Positions 6,508 through 13,346 of a DNA stretch of 64,000 bases are shown one piece after another (positions within the stretch are counted from its first letter, which is position 1; each line of letters begins with the position of its first letter). The stretch is from contig CABIWW010000009.1 in NCBI GenBank assembly GCA_902362435.1, positions 62,001-126,000 of the forward strand. Reading direction: 5' to 3'. The notes beneath the pieces were generated by a model that worked only from the letters and a program-made list of their open reading frames with translations, did not search any database and was not told the origin of the DNA. The DNA is from Eubacteriaceae bacterium (GTDB lineage: Bacteria > Bacillota > Clostridia > Peptostreptococcales > Anaerovoracaceae). Made by a program: the position numbers and the translations under genes.

Positions 6508-8309
6508 AACAGTATATTTATAACCATACACAGCATTATGCCGGTGAGAGTCGGCAGCAGAAAGGCGCAGGCGGTCCATTTGAGGCTGCCTGTTTCTTTT
6601 TTTACCGTGAGACATGTGGTGCCGCACGGGAAGTGAAAAAGGCACAGTATCGCCACGCACAGGGCTGTCCGGAAGGTCCAGCCGCATCCTGCGAGTATGT
6701 CCTGGAGCTGTGATAGGCTGCTGTAGTCTGTCAGTACGCCTGACGACATGTAGCTCATCAGCATCACGGGTATCACGATCTCATTTGCGGGAAATCCGAG
6801 GATAAAAGCCATGACGATCACGCCGTCAACTCCGATGAGCCTGCCGAACGGATCGAGAAAATCCGTGCAGTGGTCGAGGATCGAAACGCTGCCGATCTTT
6901 ATATTGGCGAGGATCCATATCACGATACCGAACGGTGCGGCGACGGCGATAGCTCTGCCGAGAACGAAGACTGTCCTGTCTCTGATGGATCGTATTATCA
7001 CGCTGCCGGCCTTCGGCACTCTGTACGGAGGCAGTTCAAGTATGAATGAGGACGGTATCCCTTTCAATATCGTTGAGGAAAGCAGCTTTGACATCAGCAG
7101 AGTGACGATTATCCCGAGCAGTATGAAGCCTGTCAGAACGGCGCCGGCTGCCAGCGTGCGCACGGGTGAAGCGGCGGGTATGAAAAAGATCAGGATCATG
7201 GCCATCAGAGTTGGGAATCTGCCGTTGCAGGGGACAAAGCTGTTGGTGAGTATGGCGATGAGACGTTCTCTGGGTGATTCTATGATCCGGCAGCCTGTGA
7301 CTCCGCAGGCATTGCATCCAAAACCCATGCACATCGTCAGCGACTGCTTTCCATGAGCGCCGCAACGCCTGAATGCTTCGTCGAGATTGAACGCGACTCT
7401 CGGCAGATAACCGAAGTCCTCCAGGAGGGTGAACAGCGGGAAAAAGATCGCCATAGGCGGAAGCATCACTGCGATCACCCAGGTGACAGTCTTGTAAAGG
7501 CCGTCCATCGTGACTGCCGTGAAAAGTCCAGGCATTTCTGCATTTGACATCATGAGCCGGAGCTTCGAGTCAAGCGCGCTGAAAAGCGCCGTCAGGGCTT
7601 CTGACGGGTAGTTCGCGCCGACCATGGTGATCCAGAAGATCAGCAGCAGGAGAAGAAGCATCACAGGGATGCCGGCTGTTTTTGACGTGAGTATCCTGTC
7701 TAGCTTACGGTCAAAGCTGCACGGTTCTTTTTTCCGGAAGCTCACGCACTGTCTGTAGATACTGCTTATGTCCACAGGATGGCTGCTGTCTGCGGGCCTT
7801 TCTGATGCAAAGCTGCCGGGGGCGAAGCTGTAAAGTACTTCGATGAGTTCGTCGAGCCCTTCTTCTGAGCGTGCGGATGCAGGGATTACGGGGATCCCGA
7901 GAAGCTCCTGCAGTTTTCCGATGTCGGGAATGATGCCTTTTTTTCGGGCTTCATCCATCAGGTTCACGCAAAGCACGGCGTCGTGTGTGATATCGAGGAT
8001 GTCTTTTACGAGCAGGAGGTTCCGTTCCAGGCATGTGGCGTCGGCGACGATAAGTATTATGTCGGCTTTTCCGGATCTTATGTATTCGCCGGTCACGGCC
8101 TCGTCGGGCGACAGCGAGTCGAGGGAATATGCTCCGGGCAGATCGATGAAGTCAAAGGTGGCATCCTTGTATTTCATGTTCCCGGCTGCGTTCGTGACGG
8201 TTTTTCCGGGCCAGTTGCCGGTGTGCTGGTGCATTCCCGTGAGTGCGTTGAAAACAGTGCTTTTGCCCACGTTGGGGTTGCCGGCCAGCGCTATCGTTTT
8301 GTTTTTCAT
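6504..8309 (-). CDS. feoB: ferrous iron transport protein B
   Basis: A 601-residue FeoB. It has an N-terminal G domain (G-N-P-N-V-G-K-S-T at 9-17, D-L-P-G near 57, N-L-M-D near 115) and a multi-helix membrane part with the Gate regions (C-N-A-C-G-V-T-G-C-R and later a Pro-Cys pair in F-P-C-G). FeoB imports Fe2+ across the inner membrane. The strong site GGGAGGTG lies upstream. At 601 residues it is shorter than the E. coli protein but normal for compact clostridial forms. It is downstream of feoA (164-bp gap holding a TTGAGTGTGG direct repeat and no gene). Confidence 0.95.
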   Translation of the reverse strand: MKNKTIALAGNPNVGKSTVFNALTGMHQHTGNWPGKTVTNAAGNMKYKDATFDFIDLPGAYSLDSLSPDEAVTGEYIRSGKADIILIVADATCLERNLLLVKDILDITHDAVLCVNLMDEARKKGIIPDIGKLQELLGIPVIPASARSEEGLDELIEVLYSFAPGSFASERPADSSHPVDISSIYRQCVSFRKKEPCSFDRKLDRILTSKTAGIPVMLLLLLLIFWITMVGANYPSEALTALFSALDSKLRLMMSNAEMPGLFTAVTMDGLYKTVTWVIAVMLPPMAIFFPLFTLLEDFGYLPRVAFNLDEAFRRCGAHGKQSLTMCMGFGCNACGVTGCRIIESPRERLIAILTNSFVPCNGRFPTLMAMILIFFIPAASPVRTLAAGAVLTGFILLGIIVTLLMSKLLSSTILKGIPSSFILELPPYRVPKAGSVIIRSIRDRTVFVLGRAIAVAAPFGIVIWILANIKIGSVSILDHCTDFLDPFGRLIGVDGVIVMAFILGFPANEIVIPVMLMSYMSSGVLTDYSSLSQLQDILAGCGWTFRTALCVAILCLFHFPCGTTCLTVKKETGSLKWTACAFLLPTLTGIMLCMVINILF

Positions 8310-8473
8310 AAAAACACCTCCCTGGAAAGTATATGAAAGCTTTTGCAGAGAGGTGAATGTACGATGCCCCTGATCGGCTGAACTTTACATGTGCTGTTTG
8401 CGATGTCTGTTGAGTGTGGTTGAGTGTGGCGTGCCGGCCATGTTCGATGATCCGGGTCAGGATGTCTGTCGTA

Positions 8474-8722
8474 TCAGTGATTATCGGCAGGCACCACGCT
8501 GATGTTTTCTGAGGTTTCCTTTCTGAGAGCTATGACTGTTCCCATGATCTCATAAGCGGAAAGTGTGCCGGCAGGGCTGCTGAAAAGTTTTTTTATCTTT
8601 GAACCGGGGAATATCCCGTACCCCCGAAGTCCGGAAACGGCGGATGATATATGATCAACGGAATGTATCATGTATTCGCTGTCATAAACTGCATCGGAAA
8701 GTGATATTATTGTGAAATTCAT
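8474..8722 (-). CDS. feoA: FeoA domain protein
   Basis: An 82-residue protein with the FeoA SH3-like pattern (L-R-x-Y-G-I-F-P-G-S-K-I near 35-46, then a beta-rich C-terminus with A-L-R-K). FeoA is a small cytoplasmic partner of FeoB. I chose the inner Met at 8722 because GGAGG lies 6 nt upstream of it; the longer frame has no ribosome site. It is the first gene of the feoAB unit, with a -10 box and palindrome at 8745-8758. Confidence 0.85.
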   Translation of the reverse strand: MNFTIISLSDAVYDSEYMIHSVDHISSAVSGLRGYGIFPGSKIKKLFSSPAGTLSAYEIMGTVIALRKETSENISVVPADNH

Positions 8723-8744
8723 GGTTGACCTCCGCATGAAAATA

Positions 8745-8758
8745 GTGTAATATTATAC
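8745..8758 (-). promoter_or_regulatory. feoA -10 box within a palindrome
   Basis: On the minus strand TATAAT (8757-8752) lies within GTATAATATTACAC, an inverted repeat with 6 of 7 paired positions. A regulator bound here would block the promoter. The -35 box is weak. The site does not resemble the TTAGT-N4-ACTAA operator. Confidence 0.45.
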
Positions 8759-8816
8759 GTGCTCGACTGTATATGAAATGTATTAAAAACTTATTAATAA
8801 TATCATATAAAAAGTC

Positions 8817-8845
8817 TTGACAAGAAGTTCTTAAAATGATAAGAT
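8817..8845 (+). promoter_or_regulatory. tRNA operon promoter
   Basis: TTGACA (8817-8822), 17-bp spacer, TAAGAT (8840-8845), 36 bp before the first tRNA. It diverges from feoA. Confidence 0.75.
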
Positions 8846-8881
8846 ATTTCTCGCAGCGATTGAGAGTTTGCTGCAAGGTGT

Positions 8882-8958
8882 GGCGGTGTAGCTTAGTTGG
8901 CTAGAGCGTCCGGTTCATACCCGGAAGGTCGGTGGTTCGACTCCACTCGCCGCTACCA
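8882..8958 (+). tRNA. tRNA-Met (CAT), elongator
   Basis: Cloverleaf with acceptor GGCGGTG/CGCCGCT, anticodon loop TTCATAC and encoded CCA. The paired first base and the CCGG anticodon stem indicate elongator, not initiator; the body closely resembles the Bacillus elongator as I remember it. Confidence 0.93.
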
Positions 8959-8967
8959 TATTAATAA

Positions 8968-9043
8968 GGGCGCTTAGCTCAGCTGGGAGAGCACCTGCCT
9001 TACAAGCAGGGGGTCATAGGTTCGAGCCCTATAGCGCCCACCA
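8968..9043 (+). tRNA. tRNA-Val (TAC)
   Basis: Acceptor GGGCGCT/AGCGCCC, anticodon stem CCTGC/GCAGG with loop CTTACAA (anticodon TAC), CCA encoded. Confidence 0.95.
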
Positions 9044-9046
9044 AAT

Positions 9047-9123
9047 GGTCCGGTAGTTCAGTTGGTTAGAATGCCAGCCTGTCACGCTGGAGGTCGACGG
9101 TTCGAGCCCGTTCCGGATCGCCA
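9047..9123 (+). tRNA. tRNA-Asp (GTC)
   Basis: Acceptor GGTCCGG/CCGGATC, anticodon stem CCAGC/GCTGG with loop CTGTCAC (anticodon GTC), CCA encoded. Confidence 0.95.
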
Positions 9124-9151
9124 AATTTTATTGGGAGGCAACTCCCCTTGA

Positions 9152-9226
<75 letters not shown>

Positions 9227-9258
9227 AATCAAAAGAACAAATCCTTTGTTCATCATAT

Positions 9259-9335
9259 GGTGGGTATAGTCAAGTGGTTAAGACAGCGGGTTGTGGCTCC
9301 GTTATGCGTGGGTTCGAATCCCACTATCCACCCCA
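9259..9335 (+). tRNA. tRNA-His (GTG)
   Basis: Anticodon stem GCGGG/TCCGT with loop TTGTGGC (anticodon GTG). The extra 5' G at 9259 opposite C73 is the tRNA-His identity feature. CCA encoded. Confidence 0.95.
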
Positions 9336-9369
9336 TTTGATCTTATAGATCAGGCTTACAATTGAATGT

Positions 9370-9444
9370 TGGGGTATCGCCAAGCGGTAAGGCAATGGAT
9401 TCTGATTCCATCATGCGCAGGTTCGAATCCTGCTACCCTAGCCA
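9370..9444 (+). tRNA. tRNA-Gln (CTG)
   Basis: Acceptor TGGGGTA/TACCCTA, anticodon stem ATGGA/TCCAT with loop TTCTGAT (anticodon CTG), CCA encoded. It is the last tRNA before the terminator. Confidence 0.93.
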
Positions 9445-9447
9445 ATT

Positions 9448-9479
9448 AAAAGACTCGAAGCGAAAGCTTCGGGTCTTTT
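9448..9479 (+). terminator. tRNA operon terminator
   Basis: AAAAGACTCGAAGC / GCTTCGGGTCTTTT stem (one T-G pair), GAAA tetraloop, T-rich 3' arm. Confidence 0.85.
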
Positions 9480-9622
9480 GCTGTTTCAAGGGGTCCAAGT
9501 GATTGCAACGTTTTCGGCGATTTTACGCCAGTGCATGTGAGTGCAGTCAGGTGCACTCAGTTGCCAATAAATACGGTTTATGTCCAACGCGGCTGGACAT
9601 GGCGAGCCTGTGCGGAGTATGC

Positions 9623-9712
9623 ATGAAGAAGATACTGAGGGAGCTGAAAGAAGCTGTGAAAGCAAACAAAGTACTCTCTTTTCTGAGTGGTGAGCATGAG
9701 AAAAGAGAATAA
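9623..9712 (+). CDS. possible small protein, 29 aa
   Basis: A Lys/Leu-rich 29-residue ORF (MKKILRELKEAVKANK...) with GGAG (9613-9616) ahead of ATG 9623. Its frame extends up to 9503, but no better start was seen. It is unrecognised and could be chance. Confidence 0.3.
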   Translation: MKKILRELKEAVKANKVLSFLSGEHEKRE

Positions 9713-9820
9713 GGGTGATCTAATATATAGTCCGGTGCAAAAGCCGGATATTACATACTGGCAGCTTCTATGAAAAGAATGTATGTTCGATACATATACA
9801 GAACACAGGAGGAACAACAG

Positions 9821-10093
9821 ATGAAAGAATCGATCATACGTGAACTTTACGAAGACTCATTATCAAGGTCAGAACTGATCATGCCGGAAGGGATCAGGTA
9901 TCAGACCTGCAGTGAAAGAAAAGAAGAAGCAGAGCAGCAGCTCAAAGAAACGCTTTCAGCTCCACAAAGAGAACTCTTCGAAAAATTCCTGACAGCACAG
10001 CATGACGTTCGGAGCATAGAAGATGAGGAGACATACAGACAGGGGGTATCGCTGGGAGTAAGGATAACGGCAGAAGCATTTGTGGCAGAATAA
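9821..10093 (+). CDS. DUF6809-like small helical protein
   Basis: A 90-residue protein from ATG 9821, preceded by AGGAGG. Its N-terminus (MKESIIRELYEDSL), a central E-E-A-E-Q-Q-L-K-E-T stretch and the C-terminal F-x-x-G-V-x-L-G-x-R-x-x-x-E pattern resemble the DUF6809 family, which is common on clostridial mobile elements. The function is unknown. Neighbours are remnants and a ClbS-like gene, consistent with an accessory insertion downstream of the tRNA cluster. Confidence 0.55.
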   Translation: MKESIIRELYEDSLSRSELIMPEGIRYQTCSERKEEAEQQLKETLSAPQRELFEKFLTAQHDVRSIEDEETYRQGVSLGVRITAEAFVAE

Positions 10094-10205
10094 ATAGCGG
10101 ATAGAAGAGCTTATTGTGATATAATATATACGATCCTGAATTTGCAGATATCGCTGGATGATACAAATGAGATGGGCGGATCATTCGAAAATATATTAGC
10201 CAAAA

Positions 10206-10331
10206 GTGAAAAACGATCAAATATGGACAATATCCGTTACTTCTTTAGAAGATGATTTTGTTCAGAGACAAGCAGATGAGGAGATAGAAAGTTTTTTAAA
10301 ATCGGAGTGCATAGGGGGATTGAAGCTGTGA
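10206..10331 (+). pseudogene. possible gene remnant
   Basis: Between the DUF6809-like and ClbS-like genes (10094-10412) there is no intact gene. A 41-codon frame from GTG 10206 to TGA 10331 reads like protein (SLEDDFVQRQADEEIESF near its middle) but is cut off upstream by a stop. An overlapping frame upstream also reads plausibly, so a frameshifted remnant is possible. No family recognised. Confidence 0.25.
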
Positions 10332-10412
10332 TTCTTGGAGTAGTTCTCTGCATTAATAGAGAAAAGAGAATGAACAACATCGAGGACACACCGTGATTTA
10401 AGGAGAAAGATA

Positions 10413-10931
10413 ATGAGAACATACGAAAATAAAGATGAATTAAAAAGAGAGATAAATAAAAGTTTTGAAAAATATATTTCTGAATTTGATGATATCCCGG
10501 AATCCTTAAAAGATGTAAGCGTTGAGGAAGTCGACAGGACTCCTGCAGAAAATCTTGCTTATCAGGTAGGCTGGACAACTTTAGTTCTTAAGTGGGAAGA
10601 AGATGAAAGAAACGGACTTCAAGTAAAAACGCCTTCAGATGATTTTAAATGGAATCAGCTTGGCGATTTATATCAATGGTTCAATGATATCTACGCTCAT
10701 CTGTCTCTTCAGGAGCTGAAAGAAATATTGAATGATAATATCGATTCCATTTATGCAATGATCGATTCTCTGAGCGAGGAAGAATTATTCAAACCACATA
10801 TGAGAAAATGGGCTGATGAAGCGACTAAAACAGCAGTCTGGGAAGTATATAAGTTCATTCATGTCAACACAGTTGCTCCTTTCGGAACATTTAGAACAAA
10901 AATCAGGAAATGGAAAAAGATCGCACTATAA
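10413..10931 (+). CDS. ClbS/DfsB family four-helix bundle protein
   Basis: A 172-residue protein matching ClbS/DfsB along its length: an N-terminal R-T-Y-x-x-K-D-E-L, V-D-R-T-P-A-E-N-L-A-Y-Q-V-G-W near 40-54, K-W-N-Q-L-G-D-L-Y-Q-W-F near 79-90, and the C-terminal I-H-V-N-T-V-A-P-F-G-T-F-R-T-K-I-R-K-W-K. ClbS of E. coli hydrolyses the colibactin cyclopropane and protects its host. Most homologues have unknown substrates, and no colibactin-type synthesis genes are seen here. An AAGGAG site precedes the start. It is likely an accessory resistance or detoxification gene. Confidence 0.85.
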   Translation: MRTYENKDELKREINKSFEKYISEFDDIPESLKDVSVEEVDRTPAENLAYQVGWTTLVLKWEEDERNGLQVKTPSDDFKWNQLGDLYQWFNDIYAHLSLQELKEILNDNIDSIYAMIDSLSEEELFKPHMRKWADEATKTAVWEVYKFIHVNTVAPFGTFRTKIRKWKKIAL

Positions 10932-11126
10932 CTTACCGTTTGTGCGTTACATGAAGAATAATTTCAAAATGGGTTTCCAGGTATCTGATATATGGCTGCA
11001 TCAATTTTGATTTGCCGGATCGGCGGATACCTGCGATGATCTTGATATCAAAGATCGTATCTTTTACAGGATCAAAGACGCCTCAAATGGGATCATTACA
11101 AAACCAGATATAATCAACATAATACA

Positions 11127-11156
11127 GGCTGGGAAATCAGTTCCTCAGCTTTTTTG
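11127..11156 (+). terminator. terminator downstream of the clbS-like gene
   Basis: CTGGGAA (11129-11135) pairs with TTCC-t-CAG (11141-11148), followed by CTTTTTTG. The 10932-11126 interval holds no intact gene. A 60-codon frame without a start (11012-11190) reads like a protein tail and may be a remnant. Confidence 0.6.
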
Positions 11157-11194
11157 TTTTTTGAACTTTTTATTTCACGGCGGCTGATTTAATG

Positions 11195-11229
11195 TATAAT
11201 GAACATATCGAAAGCGAGTTGCTTTTGAT
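11195..11229 (+). promoter_or_regulatory. lexA -10 box, SOS-box-like site and 5' hairpin
   Basis: TATAAT at 11195-11200. CGAAAGCGAGTTGC (11209-11222) matches 11 of 14 positions of the Gram-positive SOS box (CGAACRNRYGTTYC). The same bases form a hairpin ATCGAAAGC/GCTTTTGAT (11207-11229) at the 5' end of the transcript, just before AGGAGGAG. Confidence 0.5.
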
Positions 11230-11244
11230 AGAAAAGGAGGAGAT

Positions 11245-11841
11245 ATGAGAACAAAAGATCCTGAACTTATGAAACAGATCCTGGAATATATCGAGGACTA
11301 TTACATCGATCACAATGCTTCTCCGTCAACGACACAGATAGCGGAGCAGATGGGGATCGCCAGAGGGACCGTACATAAATATCTTGTCGAGATGGACGAG
11401 CGAGGGATGCTTTCCTATCAGGGCAGGAATATCACGACAGAGAGGACGGAGAAGATGCATACATCGACTTTCAGGGCGGCAGTCGTGGGAGATATATCAT
11501 GTGGTCTTCCCGATATCGCAGAAGAGCATATCGAAGAGTATGTATCTCTTCCGGAGTCAATGTTCGGAAGCGGCGAATTCTATATCTTTCGTATACGGGA
11601 TGAGTCCATGATCGAAGCGGGTGTAGATCCCGGTGACCTGGTAGTGATCCGCAGGCAGGAGACTGCTGAGAATGGACAGATCGCAGTTGTGCTTGTAGAT
11701 GAAGAAGCGACGATGAAGAGATTCTATATAGAGGATGACAGAGTAAGACTGCATCCTGAAAACAGTGAAATTGAAGATTTTTATGTGGATAACTGTATCA
11801 TCCAGGGTGTTGCCGTAAAGGTGATAAAGGATTTGAGATAG
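11245..11841 (+). CDS. lexA: LexA-type repressor (S24 family)
   Basis: A 198-residue protein with a LexA winged helix (S-P-S-T-T-Q-I-A-E-Q-M-G-I-A-R-G-T-V at 27-44) and an S24 peptidase domain. The Ser-Lys dyad is visible: Ser121 in R-D-E-S-M and Lys158 in A-T-M-K-R-F. LexA represses DNA-repair genes until RecA triggers self-cleavage. The scissile bond is usually Ala-Gly; here the aligned position is Cys86-Gly87 (D-I-S-C-G-L-P), as in UmuD. A strong ribosome site AAGGAGGAG is present. It could be an accessory LexA-like repressor of the island and not the housekeeping copy. Confidence 0.8.
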   Translation: MRTKDPELMKQILEYIEDYYIDHNASPSTTQIAEQMGIARGTVHKYLVEMDERGMLSYQGRNITTERTEKMHTSTFRAAVVGDISCGLPDIAEEHIEEYVSLPESMFGSGEFYIFRIRDESMIEAGVDPGDLVVIRRQETAENGQIAVVLVDEEATMKRFYIEDDRVRLHPENSEIEDFYVDNCIIQGVAVKVIKDLR

Positions 11842-11991
11842 AGCTTTTTTGAGTACAGGAGCAGATTTGCAGTGAACTTTAAAAACAACCGGAAGACAGT
11901 AAGCTGTCGGCAGCTAAGATGGCAGAAAAGTCAGGTGTTGCAGGGCGAAACATAAAAACCCTGATAAAATATAAAATCTAAAAGAATTTTG

Positions 11992-12058
11992 TTGACGGTG
12001 TGACGTTTCGGTGATAATATCAAGAAAACGGGAAACCTGAATTGCTTTTTGGGTTTCC
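11992..12058 (+). promoter_or_regulatory. promoter and inverted repeat of the TetR-hyp operon
   Basis: TTGACG (11992-11997), 17-bp spacer, TAATAT (12015-12020). Downstream, GGAAACC (12031-12037) and GGTTTCC (12052-12058) form an inverted repeat, a likely TetR operator or 5' hairpin. Confidence 0.6.
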
Positions 12059-12086
12059 GACGGGTTTTGTAAAGAAGAATACTTAT

Positions 12087-12668
12087 ATGGAAAATGATAT
12101 GACGACAGAATTGAAAGAACGGATCATAGATGTTGCCATCGAGGAATTCACACTGATGGGACTTAAATTTACTATGAACGATATTGCCCGTAAACTGGGA
12201 ATAAGCAAGAAAACGATATACACGATCTTTGACAGTAAACGGGATGTGCTTGTCGGGATAGCTGACAGATATTCTGACGATTTCAGGAGCATGCAGGAAG
12301 AGATCGAACGTAATCCGGATCTGGATGCTGAACAGAAATTCGAAAGGATCCTTCTGGCACTTCCTGAGAAGTATTACAATATCGGTCTCAATCGTATATA
12401 TGAGCTTTCGTTCAAGTATCCTAGGCAGTACGACTATCTTATGGCATCAGTCAATATGGGATGGCAGATTGCAGAGAATTATCTCAGGGAAGGGATCAGG
12501 AACGGAGCGTTCGATGATGTTTCGATCCCGGTGTTCATGTCAATGGTCAAGGGCACAGTAAGCTGTTTTATGCGGACAAGTGTGCTATATGATAATGACA
12601 TGACATATGAACAGGGAAAACTCGAAATGGTGAGAATACTGATGAAAGGAATAAAGTCAGATGAGTGA
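12087..12668 (+). CDS. TetR family transcriptional regulator
   Basis: A 193-residue regulator. Its N-terminal TetR helix-turn-helix (F-T-M-N-D-I-A-R-K-L-G-I-S-K-K-T-I-Y-T-I-F at about 23-43) is followed by an all-helical ligand domain. TetR proteins usually repress their own operon until a ligand binds. The start is taken at ATG 12087 (AAAGAAGAA upstream); ATG 12102 is also possible. Its end overlaps hypB by 8 bp, so it is the first gene of the hypB-oxidoreductase-hypA-DUF5692 operon, and an inverted repeat in its leader could be its operator. Confidence 0.85.
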   Translation: MENDMTTELKERIIDVAIEEFTLMGLKFTMNDIARKLGISKKTIYTIFDSKRDVLVGIADRYSDDFRSMQEEIERNPDLDAEQKFERILLALPEKYYNIGLNRIYELSFKYPRQYDYLMASVNMGWQIAENYLREGIRNGAFDDVSIPVFMSMVKGTVSCFMRTSVLYDNDMTYEQGKLEMVRILMKGIKSDE

Positions 12669-13332
12669 GGTTCGGATCATTGAAATCAAAGAAAGTGTTT
12701 TTGCAGATAACGACAGGTATGCTGATGAGTTGAGAAGCAGACTCAGAGCGGATAAGGTTTTTCTTATGAATCTCATGTCTTCGCCGGGATCTGGAAAGAC
12801 GACGCTTTTGAAAGGAACGATAGGTTTGCTTAAGGACAGACTGAAGATCGGTGTGATGGAAGCTGATATCGACTCCGATGTTGATGCGAAAGCCATTGCA
12901 GAAACAGGAGTCAAGGCGATCCAGCTCCATACCGGCGGGATGTGCCACCTTGATGCTGAGATGACAAGGCAGGGTCTTAATGCACTTGGTACAGATGATC
13001 TTGATCTTGCGATCCTGGAGAATGTTGGCAATCTTGTATGTCCTGCAGAGTTTGATACAGGAGCTTCTGCTAATGTCATGATACTCTCTGTTCCTGAGGG
13101 TCATGACAAACCGCTTAAATATCCGCTGATGTTTGAAATATGCGATGCAGTGCTTATAAACAAGGTCGATGTGCTGCCATATTTTGATTTTGATATGGAG
13201 CTTGTAGAGGAATATATCCATATGAGAAATCCTGATGCGGTGATTTTTCCTGTTAGTGCCAGGACTGGCGAGGGAATGGATGCATGGACTGACTGGCTTG
13301 AGGACAGAGTCAATGATTGGAATGATAAATAG
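12661..13332 (+). CDS. hypB: hydrogenase nickel incorporation GTPase HypB
   Basis: A 223-residue SIMIBI GTPase. It has P-loop S-P-G-S-G-K-T-T at 41-48, the switch region M-E-A-D-I-D-S-D-V-D-A, the G-G-M-C-H-L metal site, E-N-V-G-N-L-V-C-P, and N-K-V-D near 160. HypB hydrolyses GTP to load Ni2+ into [NiFe] hydrogenases with HypA. It lacks the N-terminal His-rich or CxxCGC tail. No [NiFe] hydrogenase, urease or hypCDEF gene is in the window, so its nickel client is unknown. The start overlaps the TetR gene, giving translational coupling. Confidence 0.92.
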   Translation: MSEVRIIEIKESVFADNDRYADELRSRLRADKVFLMNLMSSPGSGKTTLLKGTIGLLKDRLKIGVMEADIDSDVDAKAIAETGVKAIQLHTGGMCHLDAEMTRQGLNALGTDDLDLAILENVGNLVCPAEFDTGASANVMILSVPEGHDKPLKYPLMFEICDAVLINKVDVLPYFDFDMELVEEYIHMRNPDAVIFPVSARTGEGMDAWTDWLEDRVNDWNDK

Positions 13333-13346
13333 AGGAGGAGAGAATC

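Noticed and set aside
8310-8473. A third small feo gene between feoA and feoB
   Set aside because: No open frame with a ribosome site; only a TTGAGTGTGG direct repeat is seen.
9370-9444. tRNA-Gln as an attachment site for an integrated element
   Set aside because: No second copy of its 3' end was found in the window and no integrase gene is present.
10237-10578. 113-codon minus-strand ORF
   Set aside because: It overlaps the start of the clbS-like gene antisense, has no ribosome site and low-complexity hydrophobic content typical of a shadow frame.
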